Positions 1-13,129 are shown, counted from the first letter of the stretch. The stretch is DNA of 64,000 bases from Aegilops tauschii subsp. strangulata (GCF_002575655.3 NC_053035.3:381649792-381713791); one strand, 5' to 3'. Translations and numbers: made by a program. Notes: generated by a model from the letters alone, not told the origin.

Positions 1-350
1 AGCACCGAGAGGACCGATGACAAGAGCCCGCGCACGCGCCATCGAGAATGAGGTCACTTCTTTCCTATTCAAGTCTCGCTCGGATTCGCGTGAGAATTGG
101 ATTCTACCTCAAATGGAGACATTGTTCATTCTTAGGTACCAAGTAAATGATCGTGAGAAGGAGCGGATGGAGATCCAAGCATGCACGGAGGAGAAGAGCG
201 AAGAAGGAAGCAAGCGGGCAAAAACCCCTGGACACCCCGGGTGCCCGGGCTTGGGACCCCCGGGTGCCCGGCCACCTCCCAGCCGCCCCCCTGCACGGGC
301 CGGGTGCCCGGCCCCTTCGCCCCGGGTGCCCGGACGAACCTGGGTGCGGG
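1..350 (+). pseudogene. C-terminal tail of an old gypsy polyprotein, split by the 351-13600 element
   Basis: A frame open from base 2 contains the motif GPMTRARARAIENEV, which resembles the tail that follows the integrase in many grass gypsy polyproteins. It then runs into GC-rich sequence with several copies of the word CGGGTGCCCGG. The same word recurs just right of the 13.25-kb insertion (from about 13620), so 1-350 and 13606 onward are two halves of one older element. The frame is cut at 350 by the insertion. No upstream domains lie in the window. The family is not identified. Confidence 0.55.
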
Positions 351-821
351 TGTCGGTGTCAAAACCGGCGGATCTCGGGTAGGGGGTCCCGAACTATGCG
401 TCTAAGGCGGATGGTAACAGGAGGCGGGGGACACAATGTTTACCCAGGTTCGGGCCCTCTCGATGGAGGTAATACCCTACTTCCTACTTGATTGATCTTG
501 ATGATATGAGTATTACAAGAGTTGATCTACCACGAGATCGTAGAGGCTAAACCCTAGAAGCTAGCCTATGGTTATGATTGTTGTTGTCCTACGGACTAAA
601 CCCTCCGGTTTATATAGACACCGGAGGGGGCTAGGGTTACACAGAGTCGGTTACAAGGGAGGAGATCTACATATCCAAATTGCCAAGCTTGCCTTCCACG
701 CAAAGGAGAGTCCCATCCGGACATGGGACGAAGTCTTCAATCTTGTATCTTCATAGTCCAACAGTCCGGCTAAAGTATAGAGTCCGGCAGTCCAAGGACC
801 CCCTAATCCAGGACTCCCTCA
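351..821 (-). repeat. Left LTR (3' LTR of the minus-strand gypsy element)
   Basis: This 471-bp repeat begins TGTCGGTGTCAAAACC on the plus strand and ends GGACTCCCTCA. Read on the minus strand it starts TGAGGGAGTCC and contains a TATATA box at 610-615 (TATATAAACC in sense). It pairs with 13130-13600. Confidence 0.93.
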
Positions 822-2650
822 GTAGCCCCTGAACCAGGCTTCAATGAAGATGAGTCCGGCGCGTAGATTGTCTTCGGCATTGCAAGGCGGGTTCCTCCTC
901 CGAATACTCCATAGAAGATTTTGAACACAAGGATCATGTCCGGCTAGCAAAATAAATTTCACGTACCGCTGTAGAGAATATAATATTCCACAAATCTAAT
1001 CTGCTGACAAGTTTCATAGCGTGACATCACGCCATGGCCCGGTCATTATTCGAACCGTTTTTCCCAACCAGCTACTGCACATATTGCGAGGCGGTTTTCT
1101 TGGCACGTCTTGTCGAAGCAGAGATCATGTCCCCCTATGACGGGATTCTCATCAATACGGGTGTGGGTAACCCAACCGCGCCATCAATTACGACGCTTGA
1201 GGAATTAGCGAGTTTACCAAGCAGGTGGGGAGGCGCATAGTTTCTTCCGCCCTTATAAAGAGACAAGGATTCATCTTTTTCAGCCACACCTTCTTCTTCC
1301 TTGCTCATCCATTCTTGCGCACTCGAGCTCCAGCGCCCAAGTTCGCATTTTCTCCTCAAAACCACTCCAAGCAAGTCCGGAGCGGGAGGCAAGTGGATGG
1401 TCTCCTCCGTCACGAAGGAGGACATTACAAAGCTCCGGGGAGCCGGATACCCGGCCTCAGATATCGTGCACCGGCTACCAGATGCGGGGCTGATCGTCCC
1501 AACTCCAGAACCCCATGAGAGGGTGGTATTTCTTACCCACTTCGTCTGCGGGCTGGGATTTCCCCTCCACCCGTTCGTTTGTGGGCTCATGTTCTACTAT
1601 GGGCTGGACTTTCATGATCTGGCCCCGAATTTCATCCTCAACATCTTGGCGTTTATCGTCGTGTGCGAGGCCTTCCTCCGCATTAAGCCCCACTTCGGCC
1701 TATGGTTGAAGACCTTCAATGTTAAACCGAAGGTGGTGGTCGGCCAGCAAGCGGAGTGGGGAGGCGCCATGGTGGGAAAAATGCCCAACGTCGCCTGGCT
1801 CGAAGGCTCCTATGTGGAGACCGCGAAAGGGTGGCAATCGGGGTGGTTCTACATCACCGAGCCGCGCGACACCAACTGGGTGGCGGCCCCCGAATTCCGA
1901 TCCGGTATCCCCATGCAGCTCACCTCCTGGAAAGAGAAGGGCCTATCCTGGGGTTCATCGGTGGAGCTGACCGGACTCCAGACCTGCGTCAAAAACATGA
2001 TAAGCAAGAAGATCAAGCTTGTCAACGTGGTCCAAGTCATGCTCTTCCGCCAGATCCTCCCGTGTCAAAGACGGGCATTCAATTTGTGGGAGTTCGACCC
2101 GGCTAAGCACCAGACGCTGCGAGAGCTCTTCGACACAACGCACAAGGACGTCTGGAAGGTGCTGTTCAAGGGCGCTGAGGTACCTCCTCCCCTTACCGAG
2201 GATCGCGGACTCAGCGCAAGGCGCCCTGCCAATCCGGTAAGTCTTTTATATCTCATAAGATGTTCCTTTCCCTAGTATAACCGTGCGAGGGATCTGAGCC
2301 TCCATGCCTTTTGACAGGACTGGGTAGCGACAGCGGAGCAGATCGATTGTTCAGCCCTCCTGCCCGAAGATCTAGCAGATGCTCTCCTAACGGAGATGCT
2401 GGTTCCGGTGCCTTATGAGGTGCCGGAGAAGAAGGCCCAGAAGAAGGCCACGGGGACCAGGAAAGGTCTCCGGCGCAAGGTTATATCGGACTCATCGTCC
2501 GAAAACACCAAGGCGCACTCCTCCCACGAAAACGAGGAGGAGGAAGAGGAAAGTTCTCCCCCCTCCCAGCCGGGGGAGACAAGAAAAGGAAGGCCGCCCT
2601 GTCTGGGGAGGCCGAAGGGTCCAAGAAGGTAAGGACTCTCCTTCCGGACT

Positions 2651-5600
2651 TGTAACACCCCGCATGTAACTTGCCATATTCGTAACTCCGACTCTTGCCA
2701 TTTTCGGCTATGTGATATGCTTTTCCCTCCGTTGTCGGGTTTTGTCTTTCGTTTTGTATTTTGTCATGTAATGCATTTTCATATCATGTCATCATGTGCA
2801 TTGCATTCGCATACGTGTTCGTCTCATGCATCCGAGCATTTTCCCCGTTGTCCGTTTTCCAATCCGGCGCTCCTATCTCCTCCGGTGCACCCCTCTTGTT
2901 TTCTTTCGTGTGCGTGTGTCAAACTTTCTCGGAATGGACCGAGGCTTGTCAAGTGGCCTTAATATACCACCCGGAGACTACCAGTCAAGTTTCGTTCCAT
3001 TCGGAGGTCGTTTGGTACTCCATCGGTTAACCGGGCCTCCGCAATGTCCATTTGAGTGTCCAGCAAAAAACCCCTCCAAAACCAGGCCAAAACCCACCAA
3101 ACTCTCTTCCATGCTCTAGGTCGTTCGATCACGATCGTGTGGGCGAAAACCGCACCTCATTTGGAGCCTCCTAGCTCCCTCTACCTATTTATAAGTGGGC
3201 ATCCCGAAAAACGAAATCTCAGACGAACCCTAACCCTCTCCCTCCGCGCCGCGCCGGACGTGTCCATTCCAGCCGGACAACGTCCAACCGCCCCGCCGCC
3301 GGCCCGCAGGCCCGTTCCCGGCCTCCGCGGCCCGAGCTGCGCCGCCGCCCGAGCCCGCACGCGCCGCCGCCGGATCCCGCCCGCGCCGCCGCACCTGGGC
3401 CGCGCCGCCGCGGCCTCCTCGCCGGCCGCCTCCGCCGCCCGCGGCCGCCGCCTCCGGCCCCCTCCGCCGGAGCCCCTCTCCCTGCCTCGCCGTCGCCATC
3501 GAGCTCGGGAGCCCGATCCGATCGGATCTGGTACAGTGCCCCGTTGACTTTCCCTCGAACCCCCTCAAAATTCCTCCAAGTCCTGGATAACTCTCAGCAT
3601 GTGCTCCTGTTCAAGATGCGATAACTTCTTGCATGTAGCTCCGATTCGCGCGTGTAATATGTCAAATTGTTCGCCTCATGATGCTCTTCATTTTGTTCAA
3701 TTGCACCATGTTCATTAGAGGTCATCTTGATGCCCAAATCTTTGTTGGAAGAGGGCTAGTTGCTGTTAATCTCTGGTTCTTATCAGAACTTGGAGATTTG
3801 TCATTTTTGTATCATTTATTCTGTGCATCTTTTGAGCATGAGCTATACATGTGTTTTGAAGTATGCCATGCCATCTTTCCAGTGGTGTAGTCCATGTATT
3901 TTTGTGATCCCTGTGGTGACTAGCACAAGCATGCAAAGTAGGCCCCGTAATAATTCTGATTTCAGGGACATGATTTCTCTAAGTCCTTGTCTGCTGTAAT
4001 TTTGTTGCCATGTAAACTTGATGCTACAGAGAGATCCATGCATATTTTGGAGATGTTCAGTAAGGATTTTTTGTAGCTATAGTTGTAATTGATGCATTCA
4101 TGCAATTGTTTGCAATTTTAGAGTAGTATAGCATGACTCAATCTTGCTCTACTTTTGCTATAAAATATTTCTGGCAGATTCTTAACATGAGATGCATTTT
4201 CGCCAAGCTTATTGTAGTTGATCCATACATATTATGCATTTGTTCTTGCCATGTATAGCTTCTTAAACATGCCATCTTGCTGTAGGTATACTTGGTTTGT
4301 CATGAATTGCTCTGTAGTGAGTGCATCAAGCTCACAAAGAGGCCTACATATTAATATTTCTGCCATGCTCTGTTTTCTGTTAAGTCTGTAACCTGATAAC
4401 GAAACTTGCTATGTTTACATGCTTGCCATCATATCTTCTGGTCCTTTTTGGCTTATGGTCAGTAAGGTACTTTTGTCATGTGCTTTGAGTAGAACACTAC
4501 CATGCCTTGTTTTGCTATGTTAAGTTCCTGTAGCATGTTGATTTTGTGCTCTGAACATTGCTACCTGATGCTGATTTCTGCCATGTCCAGTTTTTCACTA
4601 AGTCTGTGAACCTGTAATCTTTTGCACTTTTGCCATGCTTGTTTGAGCTTGATATGTTGTGAACTAGCCGTAGCTCAGTGTTCATTGTTTGTCAAGCATC
4701 TCCTGTAGATTACTTCCATGTGCTTTGTTGCTATGTTGGGGTGCTGTAGCGTTGTTACTTGTTGCATTTTATGTGCTATCTTGCTGTTTATCGCAGATTA
4801 GTGTCATTCTTGTTTTGCTTGCCATTTGCAAACCGTGCATCCGATTCCGGTGATCTTTATATCGATTTTGACCGAAATCATCTCATCTTTCCAGTGCCAT
4901 GCTTGGTTTGCCAAGTTACTGCCATGTTCATCATTTTCCTTCCGGAGCACGCATATGCATCGCATATCATATCTTGCATATCATACATGTTTTGCATCAT
5001 GTTGCTTGCGCATTTCTCGTTGTTGATTGTGGTTCCGTTTATTGTGTTCTTGTCTTGGGTAGAGCCGGGAGACGAGTACGCTTACGAGGAACCTGTCGAG
5101 TACGCTTACGAGGATCAAGCCTTCGACAACTCTGAGAATCTTGCAGGCAAGATGACCACCCCTCGAAATCACTTCTATCTTTGCTATGCTAGTTGTTCGC
5201 TCTATTGCCATGCTCCGCTACCTATCACTTGCTATATCATGTCTCCCATTCTAGCCATGTCAGCTCTAACCATCCTTTCCTAGCAAACCGTTGTTTGGCT
5301 ATGTTACCGCTTTTGCTCAGCCCCTCTTATAGCGTTGCTAGTTGCAGGTGAAGTTGAAGTTTGTTCCATGTCGGAACATGGATATGTTGGGATATCACAA
5401 TATCTCTTATTTAATTAATGCATCTATATATTTTGGTAAAGGGTGGAAGGCTCGGCCTTATGCCTGGTGTTTTGTTCCACTCTTGCCGCCCTAGTTACTG
5501 TTATACCGGGATTATGTTCCTTGAGTTTGCGTTCCTTACGCGGTCGGGTGATTTATGGGACCCCCTTGACAGTTCGCCTTGAATAAAACTCCTCCAGCAA

Positions 5601-6767
5601 GGCCCAACCTTGGTTTTACCATTTGCGACCTATACCTTTTTCCCCCGGGTTTTCTAGAGCCCGAGGGTCATCTTTATTTTAAACCCCCGGGCCAATGTTC
5701 CTCTGAGTGCTGGTCCAAACTAGAGCCACTTGCAGCGCCACCTTGGGGAAACTCGAGGATTGGTTTTAGCTATACGTAGTGTTCATCCGGTGTGCCCTGA
5801 GAACGAGATATGTGCAGCTCCTATCGGGATTTGTCGGCACATTCGGGCGGCTTTGCTGGTCTTGTTTTACCATTGTCGAGATGTCTTGTAAACCGGGATT
5901 CCGAGACTGATTGGGTCTTTCCGGGAGAAGGTTTATCCTTCGTGGACCGTGAGAGCTTATGATGGGCTAAGTTGGGACACCCCTGCAGGGTATTATCTTT
6001 CGAAAGCCGTGCCCGCGGTTATGAGGCAGATGGGAATTTGTTAATGTCCGGTTGTAGATAACTTGTCACTTGACCCAATTAAAATACACCAAGTGCGTGT
6101 GTAGCCGTGATGGTCTCTTCTCGGCGGAGTCCGGGAAGTGAACACGGTCAGTGTTATGTATGACGTAAGTAGGTGTTCAGGATCACTTCTTGGTCATTGC
6201 TAGATGACGTCCGTTCCGTTGCTTCTCTTCTCGCTCTCATATGCGCAAGTTAGCCACCATATATGCTTTTGCCGCTGCAGCTCCACCTCTTTGCACCTCC
6301 TTGTCCTATAAGCTTAAATAGTCTTGATCTCACGGGTGTGAGATTGCTGAGTCCCCGTGACTCACAGATTCTACCAAAACAGTTGCAGGTGCCAACGATG
6401 CCAGTGCAGATGATGGCGTCGATCTCAAGTGGGAGTTCGACGAGGAATGTGGTCGTTACTATGTGTCTTTTCCTGATGATCAGTAGTGGAGCCCAGTTGG
6501 GACGATCGGGGATCTAGAATTTGGGGTTGTCTTATTTTCATTTGGATTTTGACCGTAGTCGGTCTATATGATTGTATTTTGGATGATGTATGAATGATAT
6601 TTATGTATTGTGTGAAGTGGCGATTGTAAGCCAACTCTTTATCCCTTTCTTGTTCATTACACGGGATTGTGTGAAGATGACCCTTCTTGCGACAAAACCA
6701 CTATGCGGTTATGCCTCTAAGTCGTGCCTCGACACGTGGGAGATATAGCCGCATCGTGGGCGTTACA
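2651..6767 (+). mobile_element. 4.1-kb solo-LTR-like insertion with 5-bp target duplication
   Basis: The insertion begins TGTAACACCC and ends GGGCGTTACA, so its ends are short inverted repeats of TG...CA type, and it is flanked by an exact GGACT duplication (2646-2650 and 6768-6772). No internal LTR pair, gag or pol is visible. These are the marks of a solo LTR from a family with very long LTRs (Sukkula-like is my guess). The plus strand looks transcribed: a TATA-like TATTTATAAG near 3186, a GC-rich leader (3220-3530), then T-rich intron-like DNA (3550-5060). It lies inside exon 2 of the antisense gene, so it is the younger insertion. Confidence 0.75.
3056..6486 (+). CDS. Small spliced reading frame carried by the solo LTR
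   Basis: Three segments join with consistent phase: a frame ending at 3530 before a GT donor (GTACAG), exon 5063-5146 after a TAG acceptor, and exon 6389-6486 after TTGCAG with stop TAG at 6484-6486. The second intron has a GC donor (GCAAG), a known minor variant. The exons encode an acidic, tyrosine-rich peptide with the near-repeat [15 protein letters not shown], ending in a short segment with [11 protein letters not shown]. The start is unresolved: the first ATG of the frame is 3056, but a TATA-like box near 3186 would put it upstream of transcription, and no other in-frame ATG is visible before 3530. I do not recognise the product. It may be a conserved LTR-borne peptide or a remnant of one. 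Confidence 0.4.
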
Positions 6768-8579
6768 GGACTATTCCACGACGGCCGCTTTTAGCGACGA
6801 GGACTGGCTGCCCATGGACAAGCCCCTAGCGAAGTCGTAAGTATTCGGATACCATAATAGTTCTTGGTATGTTTTATTTTATTGCTTCTTATTACGCCGA
6901 ACATGATTATGCAGTCCATCCCGAGCCCATATCGACGTATCTTCTTCGGATGATTCTTTGGGCCCGTCGGATATGAACAGCGATTCACTCCCGACCGCCT
7001 CATCCCCCCGTCCTACGGACGATGCCGAGGTGTTGTCTCAAAGGGCACTGGACTGGGGGGAGACAGTTCCGAAGGCGCCTCAAGGCGGCATTCCAGGCGC
7101 TGGGCGCACGAGGGGCAAGACTCCCCTGGGCCCTAACGCCGGGGGCAGCAAGTCTAGCCCCCAGCCGAATACTGCGCCGGAACCTCCAGTGGTTCCGGAT
7201 TTCGTCAGGCAACCCCTCGCTAAGGGGGGCAAGCCGTCTGTGCCGATGGCCTTTGTCCATCCAGAGGCATCGGACAACTTGCTGGAAGCGCTTCGCGGCG
7301 CTTCCATTGACGATGAGCACCGCACTGTTATGAGTGCGGTGGTCAAGAAGGTTCAGTCCGCCAAGAGCGGACTGACTGAAGCCTGTGCCAGCCTCCTAAC
7401 AGGCTTTGAGGTAAGTAATAGAATTATAAGAAAATGTTACGGCATAGACAGTAGCCCCTGATGCTCTGTTTGGCGCTCGCGAAGAAAGGCCAATTAGAGG
7501 ATCAAATAATAATCGCAGGAGTCTAATCAGAATGTGTCTATGTGAATAAGCAGGCTTCACTGCTGGCCGCTGCCGCTCGTACTGCGGAGGTCGCCACACT
7601 GAAGCGGGACCTTGAGCGGCCCAAGGAAGACCTCGGCCTTACCAAGAGGCAGCTCGAAGAGAACAAAGGTAAGTGATACCACGTCTGTATATTGATAAAG
7701 AAAAATGTGGTTTTTGAATAATAGGATCGTCATGAATTTTGCTTAGGGGGCCCGACCGAAGTGGCGGCCCTGAAGAAGGCGCTGTCCGAGGCCGAAGACA
7801 AAGCGGCCAAGGAGCGCATCGAGCGAGAGAAGCAAGAGGCCCGAGTCGGCGAGGTGCAGCAAGAGCTCCAGGCTCTCATCAAGAAACACGAGTCCTTGGA
7901 GCGTGACTCGAAGACGCAAGGGTCCGAGCTTGCGAAGGCCCTCGAAAACGCACAACATGCCAAGGCCGAAGCCCAAAAGGCCCTCCAGGAAATTGAGGTG
8001 GTTAAGAAGATATCGGCGGGTAAGGCATTCATTATGCAAAGCAAGCATGTGAAGGAAACTTTCCTTTTACTTCCCCGAATTCGGAGCTCTCCAGGAGCGT
8101 TCGCAGATCTACCCCGCAGTGTGTCGGATGCTGCGGAGTTCTACCGGGCCAAGGAGGGGAGCTCGACGGAGAAGTTGTTCTGGTCTCAGTATACTGGGAC
8201 CGAACATCCGATGCCCTTGAGCGACCAGTTGAAGCAACTGGTCGAGCTTCACAAGGCGGCCGAACTGGCCATGAGGGGCCTTATAGTCTGGATGTGGCCT
8301 AGCGAGCCCCTACCTGGCAGCTATTTTGGCCTGGTAAGGCGACTTGTGAACACCTGTCCAAGGCTTAAAGTCATAAAGCTGTCTGTCTGCATCGAGGGTG
8401 CGCGCAGGGCTTTTGCCCGGGTGAAGGTGCACTGGGTCAAGCTGGACGCCGAAAAGCTGGTGAAGGAGGGGCCGCCAGAGGGTAAGGAGCATCGCCACCC
8501 CAAAAAGTATTATGACAGTGTCCTGGAGGGTGCTCGCCTTGTGGCGGAGGAATGTGCTAAGGATGTAATATTTGAATGA

Positions 8580-9766
8580 ATGTACTCATGTGATCCTGTA
8601 ATATGAAACGAGTTCATGTGCGCTATGTAACGCTTTGTGAATTTAAAATATTACCTTCTGTGCGGCTGTTTATAAAATCTGAGAGTTGGCCAGTCGTTGG
8701 CTTCTGCCCCCATGTAACTAGTACTGAGGTGTTCGGGATAAACCTGATCACTCTTTATCCCAATTTTGGGTCCCTCGAAGGAGGTGTTTAGCACAACGAA
8801 CCAGGCAATCGGACTATAAAGCTTTATCACTCTCACTTAGCCATAGAAGTCTACAATTATAAATTTTGGCGAAGCCCCTAGTATTTGGAAGGCCAAATTT
8901 GGGGCTCTATATACGCCTAAGTCGGGCAAGGCCGACTCCTCGCCCGAAGCGGAAGAAGTCTTTAAGGACTTGAGACCTCATGAACAGCGACCAGCTCTCG
9001 CCGCATCATGACAGTCAGTTTTCGGCTTTCTCTACTGAGGTGCTCGTCCGGAAGAACCGGGACACAATCGCAGTAGTTCTCCCAGTGCTACCTTAGCCGA
9101 TATAGCGGAACGTAAGGTACCAAAACATGGGAGCCGGGCAAACCCAACTATTGACCCAAGACATGATTCGGAGCTGATGCATATAATGCTATAAGTTCGG
9201 GGTGCTGCACTGTCGAAAGTGTTCGGACTTTTCACGCCATGTTATGGGGTACACTGAAGCCCCTGGCGCACTGGTCGTACCAGAATGTACGGGTGCAATT
9301 TGTCATAAATAAGCAGACAAGGAAAAAAATGAAATGCAATAATAGGCTAACACTATGCATTGTTATTTAAATAATACGTCAAAGCGTACGGATACAAGTA
9401 ATAAGCAAAAAATAGGACTATTTGACATGTCCTATCCAAGGGCAAGCTGCGTATGGGTATGTAAAACAGGTATTCGATCGTTATCAGAGACCACCTGGGG
9501 ATTCCCTTATACGTCAGAGTGTCTTCCTTCCTTGGTATTTCCTTCCTGCAATGAGTCAACAATCAGACTGCCGGAGAGGTCTTCCCGAGAGTAAGGTCCT
9601 GAAAGAGAAAAATGATAAAGGTATACGTGCCCGGGGGGGTTGAGCCGCATTGTGGGCCGTGCCATAGCCGTGCCACCGCCTATGCCCATGGTATCTTGAG
9701 TGCGTAGTTATGTACGCGCGGCACAAATTTTGCCGTTTGAATGGGACTATGACGGAGGCCGAATTG
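8580..9766. other. Internal spacer of the gypsy element where pol would be expected
   Basis: Between the stop of the antisense gene (8579) and the end of the minus-strand protease frame (9767) there are only short frames on both strands. I see no reverse transcriptase YxDD, RNase H or integrase motif. The stretch probably holds the 3' ends of the two convergent transcripts. Confidence 0.6.
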
Positions 9767-12700
9767 CTAGGAGAGCTCAAAATGTGCCTGGCGATCCTCC
9801 TGCGGGGTACCCCGGACTCGCTTGAAGGTGTCCGGGGTCTTTTTCGCCGAATTGGCGGTTTGCCTAATAAGGTTGCTTTGCGCTTCTGCTGCGAGGGCCG
9901 CAATGTGCTCCTCCGTATGGAGCGAGCGTTCTGTGTTTCCAATAACTGTTATAACCCCGCGTGGTCCTGGCATTTTGAGTTTGAGGTATGCATAATGCGG
10001 TACCGCATTGAATCTGGCAAATGCGGTTCGTCCGAGCAGTGCGTGATAGCCGCTGCGAAACGGGACGATATCGAAGATTAACTCCTCGCTTCGGAAGTTG
10101 TCCGGAGATCCGAAGACCACTTCCAGTGTGATTGAGCCCGTGCAACAGGCCTCTACACCTGGGATGACACCTTTGAAGGTGGTTTTGGTGGGTTTGATCC
10201 TCGATGGGTCTATACCCATTTTGCACATTGTATCCTGATAAAGCAGGTTCAGGCTGCTGCCACCGTCCATAAGGACTCGAGTGAGGTGAAATCCGTCAAT
10301 GATGGGATCAAGAACCAATGCGGCCGAACCGCCATGACGGATACTAGTGGGGTGGTCCCTGCGATCGAATGTGATCGGACAAGAAGACCATGGGTTGAAC
10401 CTTGGGGCGACTGGCTCCATCGCATAGACGTCCCTTAGTGCGCGCTTCCGTTCCCTCTTGGGAATATGGGTTGCGTATATCATGTTCACCGTTTTCACTT
10501 GGGGATGAAATTTCTTCTGTCCTCCTGTGTTCGGCGGCCGGGGCTCCTCCTCCTCGTCGCTATGCAGCCCCTTTTCCTTGTTTTCGGCGTTCAACTTGTC
10601 GGCCTGCTTGAACACCCAGCATTCTCTGTTGGTGTCATTGGCTGGCTTATCGGGGGTGCCGTGAATTTGACACGAGCGATCGAGTATGTCGTCCAAACTG
10701 GACAGGCCCGGGCTGCTTCTTTTGAACGACTTTTTCCGGTGACCGGATTTAGAGCCACTGAATCCGGCATTGACTGCCGTGTCTTCGGCGTTGTCGCCGT
10801 TGTTGCGGCGCTTGTGTCTGTTGCGACGTGGTCTGCCGTTGCTGTCTTTGGCGTCTGAATTGCCAGGATTTCTCGGTGTGTTATTGATGCGAGCCAGCCA
10901 GCTGTCTTCGCCCGCGCAAAAGCGGGTCATGAGTGTTGTGAGGGCTGCCATGGACTTCGGCTTCTCTTGGCCGAGGTGTCGGGCGAGCCACTCGTCACGG
11001 ATGTTATGCTTAAATGTCGCTAAGGCCTCGGCATCCGGACAGTCGACAATTTGGTTCTTTTCAGTTAGGAACCGAGTCCAGAATTTCCTGGCCGATTCCC
11101 CTGGCTGTTGGATTATGTGGCTCAAATCATCAGCGTCCGGTGGTCGCACATAAGTGCCCTAGAAGTTGTCAAGGAATGCATCTTCCAAATTCTCCCAACT
11201 GCCAATGGAGTTTGCTGGTAGGCTATTCAGCCAATGCCGAGCTGGTCCTTTGAGTTTTAGTGGGAGGTACTTGATGGCATGTAGATCATCACCGCGGGCC
11301 ATGTGGATGTGGAGGAGGAAATCCTCGATCCATACCGCGGGTCTGTAGTACCATCATATGACTCAATGTTCATGGGTTTAAATCCTTCTGGGAATTCGTG
11401 ATTCATCACTTCGTCCGTGAAGCATGGGGGGTGTGCGGCGCCTCTGTGCCGGGCTATGTCACAACGCAGTTCATACGAGTCTTGTCTGCTGTATTCGGCC
11501 CGGCCAGATTTGCTTTTAGTGTATCCGGCGTGACGATCATCGTCACGCGTTGGGGCGCGCCCCCGTGATTCGTAGATCGATCTTGTATGTCCTGCTTTGT
11601 TTTCCAATAGGTCTCGCAGGTCCCGCGTGTTGCCCCGGGCCTTGGTGTTTCTGTTTGAATGGCGGCGGGGTGCGGGCTAAACTTCGGGCTGATATGCCAC
11701 TCTGTCTCGGCCACGAGGTGGCCGATCAGCCGCATCATACGCTGGTAATGTGGGTTTTAATGCTTCCTCCTCGAGTTGGGGTAGCAACCTGCGCTTTGGG
11801 TAACTCTTGGTTGGGCGTTCAAGTTCGTATTCCTCGGCCGCCAGGACCTCGGTCCATCTATCTGCTAGCAGGTCTTGGTCAGCTCGAAGCTGTTGTTGCT
11901 TTTTCTTCAGGCTATTTGTTGTGGCTATAAGCCGGCGCTTGAAGCGCTCCTGCTCGACGGGATCCTCAGGCACGATAAATTCTTCGTCGCCGAGGCTCAC
12001 CTCGTCTTCGGAGAGAGGCATGTAATTGTCATCCTCTGATTCTCCGTCTGCTGCCTGTTCTTGAGGGCTAGCTTGCCCATCCTCCCGCTCGAGGCCTGGC
12101 TGGAGGGGATTGTCATCGTCTTCGGCACTATCTGGAGCGTTATTGTCTCTTGTGCCGGTATCGCTGCTTTTGCTATGGCGGGACTTAGAGCGGCGCCGCT
12201 GACGCCGGTGCTTGGATTGCTTCTTGGAGGGATTATCCTCCATTGCCTTATCGCCATCGCCTTCTTTGGGGGTGTCCATCATGTATATATCATATGATGA
12301 GGTGGCAGTCCACCGCCCTGTGGGCGGTGGTTCCTGTTCGTCTCCTGCATCGTCGTCCATACCGTCGATGTCTTTGGAGCCGAAATCGAGCATGTCGGTT
12401 AAGTCGTCGACAGTGGCTACCAAGTGGGTGGTGGGTGGGGAACGAATTTCTTCGTCGTCCGCTTCCCACTCCAGCCGGACATAGTTCGGCCAAGGGTCTC
12501 CGGACAAGGAGAAAGACCTTAATAAATTTAGCACGTCGCCCAGTGGCGAGTGCTGAAAGATATCCGCGGAGGAAAACTCCATGATCGGTGCCCAATTAGA
12601 TTCGATAGCACGGATGCAGGAGGTTCGGAGCCCGTGGCCAGGGACGAATCCAAGTGTCCGGCAACACGGGTCTCATAAGAGGTGAAGTCAGTATCCAGCT

Positions 12701-13085
12701 CTATCGCCGCTGAGTGTGCGGCCTCCGTGGCGGGGTCTATCCACCCGTCCTCGGACGGCATGATCTGCTCCAGATTGAGGGCCGGAGTAGCCGCAGATTT
12801 GATCGCCCGAACACTGTCCGACGGCAGAGCTAAGTCATGCTCGTCGTGACTGTGCGGCACACCTGACATGGGCTCGAATCCGTCGAAGATCAAGTCTCCG
12901 CGGATGTCGGCGGTATAGTTCAAGATTCCAAACCTGACCTGATGGCCAAGGGCGTAGCTTTCGATCTGCTCCAGATGGCCAAGGGAGTTGGCCCACAGTA
13001 CGGAGCCGCCGAATACGAAGATCTGTCCGGGGAGAAAAATCTCATCCTGGACCGCATCGTTGCCGATGATCGAAGGAGCCATCAA
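9767..13085 (-). pseudogene. Decayed gypsy gag-protease
   Basis: Minus-strand fragments are collinear. 13085-12528 is the gag N-terminal part; 12582-11677 is an acidic and basic linker; 11607-11257 and 11149-9767 are the gag core (motif ESARKFWTRFLTEKNQIVDC) followed by a retropepsin domain with MDGGSSLNLLY as the likely active-site loop and a later LLGRTAFARF. Gag would package RNA and the protease would mature the particle. The frame changes near 12590 and 11340, and a TAG at about 11159 lies just before the RPPDADD segment, so the protein is broken at least three times. The final frame ends after the protease with no link to pol. In cis this copy is dead. Confidence 0.8.
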
Positions 13086-13110
13086 GCCTTATGGTGACGG
13101 CACAGTGGAA

Positions 13111-13129
13111 CTCTCAATGAAAGCACCAA
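13111..13129 (-). promoter_or_regulatory. Primer-binding-like site of the gypsy element
   Basis: Read on the minus strand, TTGGTGCTTTCATTGAGAG directly follows the right LTR. This stretch commonly follows the 5' LTR in Triticeae gypsy elements, and it fixes the orientation as minus. The matching tRNA was not determined. Confidence 0.6.

Larger units (their letters stand above)
1397..8579 (+). pseudogene. Five-exon antisense accessory gene of the gypsy element (Transposase_28-like)
   Basis: It runs opposite to gag-protease and splices cleanly: exons 1397-2236, 2318-6836 (split by the insertion at 2651-6767), 6915-7410, 7554-7668 and 7747-8579. All introns are GT...AG and junction phases agree. 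Exon 1 (280 codons) resembles the 'putative gypsy type transposon' domain (Pfam Transposase_28, from memory), with HFVCGLGFPLHPFV near residue 60. Exon 2 is acidic and lysine-rich. The last two exons form a long coiled coil rich in Glu, Lys and Ala, then a globular tail. An upstream in-frame ATG at 1301 is possible. A 1-nt frameshift appears to lie in the G/C-rich run near 2546-2580, because exon 2 changes frame there. With that shift and the 4.1-kb insertion, this copy should not give a full protein. The function of the family is unknown. Confidence 0.75.

Noticed and set aside
3230..3568. Minus-strand frame of 112 codons in the GC-rich part of the solo LTR
   Set aside because: It is an antisense shadow of GC-rich sequence with simple Gly/Arg/Ala content; the plus strand has promoter and splice signals instead.
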